Below, piece after piece: positions 58,950-64,000 of a stretch of 64,000 nucleotides of DNA. The notes beneath the pieces were generated by a model. The model was not told the DNA's origin and made no database searches. It worked only from the letters and a program-made list of their open reading frames with translations. Positions within the stretch are counted from its first letter, which is position 1; every line of letters begins with the position of its first letter. This stretch comes from Sciurus carolinensis (lineage: Eukaryota > Chordata > Mammalia > Rodentia > Sciuridae), in contig NC_062232.1 of NCBI RefSeq assembly GCF_902686445.1, positions 19,326,897 to 19,390,896 of the forward strand. Direction: 5' to 3'. A program made the position numbers and the translations under genes.

Positions 58950-61125
58950 CCACAAGGCCAGAGGGTCTCCTTATAAATTAAATGAGAATATTATTACTGT
59001 AACATGGCCAAGGTAAAACTGGAACACACTAAATAATTCAAGATAGCTAATATCTGTATCAAAAGGATTGATCTAGCAATTAAGTGTTACAGGAGTGAAG
59101 TTGATGTGAGCTGTAGTAATCTGGGATTGGGTTTGCCTATGTAGGTAGAACAAGAGCTAAAAGGAACTTGACTGGAAAAGACACATCAGTAAATCAGTCC
59201 AGTCGTGGCTGATCTGAGATGGTATGAAAATAATCAAAGCCCACCAGGAGAACCTGGGAATACCTTTTAAACCATGTTTCATGTGCAGAAAACCAGAACG
59301 GTGGCTACTTCACTTGACAGACTGTTGACTATGCACATATTAAATAACACAGGGTCATGGACTTAAGGTGGGTCAAACAAAGTATATTTGATGGCATTTA
59401 TATATCATAAAATATGATCTTTGTTTTTAGTTTGAGCTTGGTGAATACAAGCATATTACATATTTCACTTGCAATCATTTTTCTCAGCAGTTCATCCATT
59501 GACATGCACACACATGCATGTGAGCAGATGTTTTCTAGTACCTTTGGCAGAAGAATTTAGTGCCTTGTACACATCACACCTGCCATGTCATGCTTATTGA
59601 TTGAACGATTCAGCTTGCTGAAAGGTACTGGGTGAGATATTAATTTTAAAATGAAAGCCTTCACATCTGCTAGTGCCTGTCAGTCTCTGGAGTGAATGTG
59701 CCATTTGAACCAATGGGAAGTGGGAAGAAGCAGCCTTCATGGGTAGGGCTGACAAGTTATTTTGAGTCTGCTAAATTACCTTTATTGTTGCCCCATACTT
59801 ACATGCAGACCTTTCCTTCCATTAAACTCCAGTGCTCATGGTGCTCCTGAAAATAACTCTAGTGGTTTGGAACCATCTTCCTAGGTTTTCACATAAATGG
59901 AATACTTGTGGTATTCGAGTGATAAATGGTGAGATAATGGTGTTTTACAGGCAGTGAAATGACAAGGTCAGTTTTAATTAAGCTGAGATCAACCTCAGTC
60001 TGTATTGCACACTTCTGATTAGGTTATTTCAAATTAACATAAGTTTTTGGAGACTTCGCTGAAGTCAGTGGTGTTAAACACCAGCTGTGCTGGCAGAGAA
60101 GCGTGGGATATGAGAAGGAGATAGCATTCACATTGAAATTAGCACTTGGCACAATATAATTCTCTGATTGCAAACTATGTGGAGTTGCCTGTGCTAATTG
60201 GTTGATTTTATTTGAAGCAGATGTTGTTAGCTTTCCCACTAATGATCTGGAGAGAAATTCTTTTGAAAGACATGCCATGTTAGGATCTCTGCAGTATAAT
60301 AAGCTAATTACAACTTTAAGTACTTGCAGTAATTAGCACAATGTGTATAAAGTGTTCCTGATCTTTTCACCCTGCCGCATTATTGTCAGGGCAGCTTGAA
60401 AAACAAAAAGGAATGCTAGCTGGATTGAGTCTCCCTGGTCTAGCCTCTTCGTTTCCCAGACTTCTGCACTAAAGAGATAATGAACTCGACTTAAATCCTT
60501 CTCTTTCAGGCTTGCCAAGAAGGTTTAGGATCAACCCCCACTGTACAACGCCCTAAAATGGAGAGCGAAATTTGCCAAAGTAAATGTTACCTTGAACACA
60601 CATGTCTTTAAGGCCCCTGAGGTCTTCCAATATTAGCAAACTAAAGGATTTGAGGACATTGTTAGCATATTTATCTCATGCTCATTTATTTCATTGTTTA
60701 CCAATTCACTCTAGGGATCAAACCTATATTTTATTTGGGAAAAATGCCCCATACTTCCATGTCAAATCTCTAACTTTCCTATATTAGAAAACTTTAAGTG
60801 CTTGATATTTTTATTTTAAAAAAGCCAAGTTGTTTGAGATAGATTTTGCTTATCTAATTATGAGAATACAGACATAATAGGAATAGATATAGGGAATGTG
60901 AGAAAAAAATAGGAGAATGAATTGAAAAGGAAAGAATTATCAGAGACAGACTTTTAATGGCAAAGCAAGCAAAGTCCATAAGGTAGTAAGTGCTATTATA
61001 AGAGTGAACTTGACATTTGAGGCTGGTGACTAAGATTCTAGAGTCTTTAAGAAAAACACTAAGTTGATCAGTACAAAACAATTTAGAGTAAAATGTCACC
61101 ATTTCAATAACTCTTTGTGGTCCTT
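58950..61125. other. unique sequence with a candidate conserved non-coding block
   Basis: No repeat recognised over about 2 kb, unusual for this window. 60100-60560 is rich in homeodomain-type TAATTA/CTAATT words, including gctaattac (60303-60311) and its inverse gtaattagc (60329-60337). No open coding exon. Confidence 0.4.
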
Positions 61126-61139
61126 TAAAGAGGTTTGGA

Positions 61140-61364
61140 GCCAGGTGTGGTGGTGCACACCTAGAATCCCGGTGTCTCCGGAGGCTGAGGCAGAATTGCA
61201 AGTTCAAAGCCAGTCTCAGCAACTTAGTGAGGCCCTAACCAACTCAGTGAGACCCTGTCTCTAAATAAAATATAAAAAGGTTTGGGGATGTTGCTCAGTG
61301 GTTAAGCACCCCTGGGTTCAATTCCCAGTACCAACAAAACAAAACAAAACAAAACAAAAACAAA
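61140..61364 (+). mobile_element. composite B1-ID SINE
   Basis: B1-like half ('ggtgtggtggtgcacaccta', 'gttcaaagccagtctcagc'), ID-like half ('ttgctcagtggttaagcacc', 'gggttcaattcccagtacc') and an (AAAAC)n tail. Perfect 13-bp TSD aaagaggtttgga at 61127-61139 and 61365-61377. Confidence 0.93.
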
Positions 61365-61377
61365 AAAGAGGTTTGGA

Positions 61378-64000
61378 TTTTGGATTTTTAAGATCTAGTA
61401 TTTGAGATAAATGTTTAAAATGCAGCCATTATGATGAAGTCTTCTACAACAGGTGGATGTATCTAGCTTTTATGTTTTCTCAAGTCTTGTTCTTTGGTTT
61501 CAAGATACTTCTGGAGAGACAGAGACTGAACAAGTTCTCCATTTAAAGTATCTTTGAAGAAGTTATCTGGTAACATGCCCCTTGGCTCTAATTTCTGGAA
61601 AGTAGGCAACCTAATCTTGTATTCTTGTTGAAGAAACTGGGCAAGTTTTTCCTTAATTATGTGTCTAGTGCTCTTGTCTCCTCAGTTCTGGAATTGAAAG
61701 CTGATATTTCTTTGGTTGCTGAATTGATCTTTACTAACAGTGATGTAGAATTTCACAAGATAAACAGCTGAGCTCCTAATAACTTCAACAGTTTATATAC
61801 AAAAGGGAGGGGGAGCAAAACAAAAATTCCCAGTTATTTTAGAAAAGCAAATATAGAGAGGTCTGGAGAGATTTGCCTTCTGAAATTATTAAAAGGAAGG
61901 AAGGTGGTAGGTTTAAGGTAATCCTAATACTTGAAACATATTTCATAAATATAACAAACATTTGATGGTTTTGAAATTTTATTGATATAAGAAATGAAAA
62001 ATTAGACAGAAAATACCTTGTACATGGTTTTTTTCCTGAGTCCACAGCATTACAGTGCCCAGTGGAACTTAAGAGAATTAATTATGCTCAAGGGAAACTT
62101 TCAAGGACAGAGTTTAGATCTAACATCGAAATTTTACACCTGGAACAGCATCTGGCATGTCTCAGGCACTAGATAAATGATAAATGAACCTTTTTTGTGT
62201 GTATGAAAAGTTAACAACTTAATTTCTGTCAGTGCTTTGAAGTTTGATGTGTTTCCACATCCTTGAAAGTATTGCTATTAATTGAAACTGCTTAAAATGC
62301 CACATATCCTTATTTGTCTAAATGATCTCATGATACAGGTACTTTAATGCAAAAGGTTAAAAGCACACACTGGGCATCTGAAGTTTTAAATCTAGCATCC
62401 TTATTGATAGGATTTAGAAGACTTTTATGACTGTAGAATGGATCCACCTAGTAATGGAGCATTTCTTGGAGTAATATCAAGCTTGTTTGAAAATAAACCA
62501 TTGTAAATCCATTCTTTTGTTGGTAGAGGATCCTTTGTTCTTATCTTGTTTACTTTAACTCCCAAATTTAAAAAATTACTTCTAATATATTACCCTGGTC
62601 ATCAAAATATAAACTAGATTCTCATTATAAATAATCTGTTTTCATAAATTTGAGAAAACTAGAAGTTTTCTATATGCTCAAATATAATAGTGTGTATGTA
62701 TATATATATATACATGAATGCTATATCAGATATTATGTTAGATATAGATGCATATGTATATATAATGTCATATATTATGGTATAAATTTACCATATAGGT
62801 TAATATTTATCTATACATCTATGTATGTATGTACATATGCATGTATGTACCCATCCATTGATTATCTTCAAAGAGAGGTCACTATTGGAAAGACCATAAG
62901 CAAATTATTAATTTTATAATTTTATTATGTTCTGATAACACTTATTTGGGAAGACATAATAACTAACTCATGACTATTTTTCTATACTTTTTCATGAAAG
63001 GAAAATAATTAGACATACAGAGGAGCAAGCTGACTTTTTAAACCTTTCAACTTTCTAGGATTGAGGAATTTTTCTATAGAGAAGGTCCCAACTTTAAGGG
63101 GAATCAGCAGATTGAGAAATGACCCTACATAATGCATGTGCTCACTGCCATCCCTCTGTGTTCCAACATGGCATTCCATTGTCCTGTCAGAACTAATGAA
63201 ACATCAACTCCATGTGACATATTCCTGAGATACCCACAGAAATGATCATTCCTTATATTTCCAAATGTGCAAACTGGGGACAAGAGACATTCATTGGGTT
63301 GTTGAAAAAAATTAAAAACTAACTCCAGATTTGAGCATCAAAGAACTAATTTTTGGTCTTAAATGATATAGCAATGACATATGAAAGTCTCATAAGATGT
63401 CTCAAAAAATGTCAAACGCATGCCTTCATTTTGGTTTTGTCATCAATTGCTGAGATAGGGCTAAATAATATTGTTTTGAAGAAGAAAAAATTTTTCTCAT
63501 TTCCCAATACATTTTTCTTTTTTGCCACAAAAAGCTTGAAAAATAAACTCCCTGAGGCACCAGAAACAGGAGCAAGCAGGGTGGTTTGGCTGTAGACCAG
63601 AGCAGCACAATGGGTTTCTGCTTCCTTTCTGTTCATTGCTTCCCTCTTGCCTCCAAAGCACACACAAAGCTCTGCATGACTTTCTGGTTTCAGGCTCCAG
63701 TTTTACAATTTTTTCTACTGTGTATTGGGAAGAAATTGAAATGCAAAATTATATCCCCTGAAACAATCATATTGTTTTGGAAGCATAGGAAGAAGAAGAG
63801 GTAAAGGGATGAGTTTTTTTTTCTTAAAAATGCTATGTGTCACAATACTTAATCCTTGCTGCTCTATAAACCTCCCTTAGCTTTTTTTTTATAACTCTTA
63901 TTTAATTTTGCAAAAGTGTAGCTTAACCACTGAGAAAATTGTATAGAGGAAAGAAACTTTCTTCCTGATGAGGGATTATGCTCAGCAGAGATGCAATAGT
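61378..64000. other. AT-rich unique sequence
   Basis: A short L2-like 3' end at about 62135-62190 ('acagcatctggcatgtctca') and a (TA/TG)-rich stretch at 62690-62850. No genes recognised. Confidence 0.45.

Overview
This is a 64-kb stretch of mammalian intergenic or deep-intronic DNA, most likely from a squirrel-family rodent (Sciuridae: ground squirrel, marmot or relative). Three things in the sequence point there: many tRNA-Ala-derived ID-type SINEs carrying the 'gaacccagggcc...gctatatccccagccc' signature, composite SINEs that join a 7SL/B1-like half to an ID-like half, and a young rodent-style L1 family. I found no host protein-coding exon, tRNA, rRNA or CRISPR. Almost every long reading frame belongs to a retroelement.

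Layout: 1-7.7 kb holds a twin-primed L1 3' end, a short L1 tail with target-site duplication (TSD), and a complete MaLR-type LTR element on the minus strand (3.8-6.2 kb). 7.7-13.2 kb is a nested pile of minus-strand L1 fragments interrupted by a solo LTR and by SINEs. 15.4-21.5 kb is a full-length young L1 on the minus strand (copy A) with two tandem promoter monomers. 25.1-30.5 kb is a second copy of the same family on the plus strand (copy B), so A and B form a large head-to-head inverted repeat. 31-35 kb is old L1 debris. A 200-N assembly gap lies at 34982-35181, beside the 5' end of another minus-strand L1. 36.5-43.06 kb is an older full-length L1 (copy C) with a different 5' UTR, inserted into a still older L1. 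43-53 kb is mostly AT-rich unique sequence with SINEs, MIR and L2 pieces and a small retrocopy. 53.09-57.97 kb is a minus-strand endogenous retrovirus with two 321-bp LTRs, a tRNA-Phe primer-binding site (as in IAP elements), broken gag, only the C-terminal tip of integrase, and broken env transmembrane sequence; the rest of pro-pol is missing and AT-rich non-viral-looking DNA occupies its place. 58-64 kb is mostly unique AT-rich sequence with MIR pieces, one SINE and a candidate conserved non-coding block near 60.1-60.5 kb.

The genes do not form a pathway. The interplay is among mobile elements: L1 encodes the endonuclease and reverse transcriptase that would have mobilised the SINEs and the retrocopy here. 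Neither L1 A nor L1 B has intact ORFs, and they share two homopolymer frame breaks, which implies a shared defective source, movement in trans, or systematic assembly error. The ERV lacks its own polymerase, so its mobilisation would have needed a helper. I see no convincing new multi-gene system. The most unusual items are the tandem L1 promoter, the shared L1 frame breaks, and the pol-replaced ERV with a 26-bp tandem repeat in its leader.
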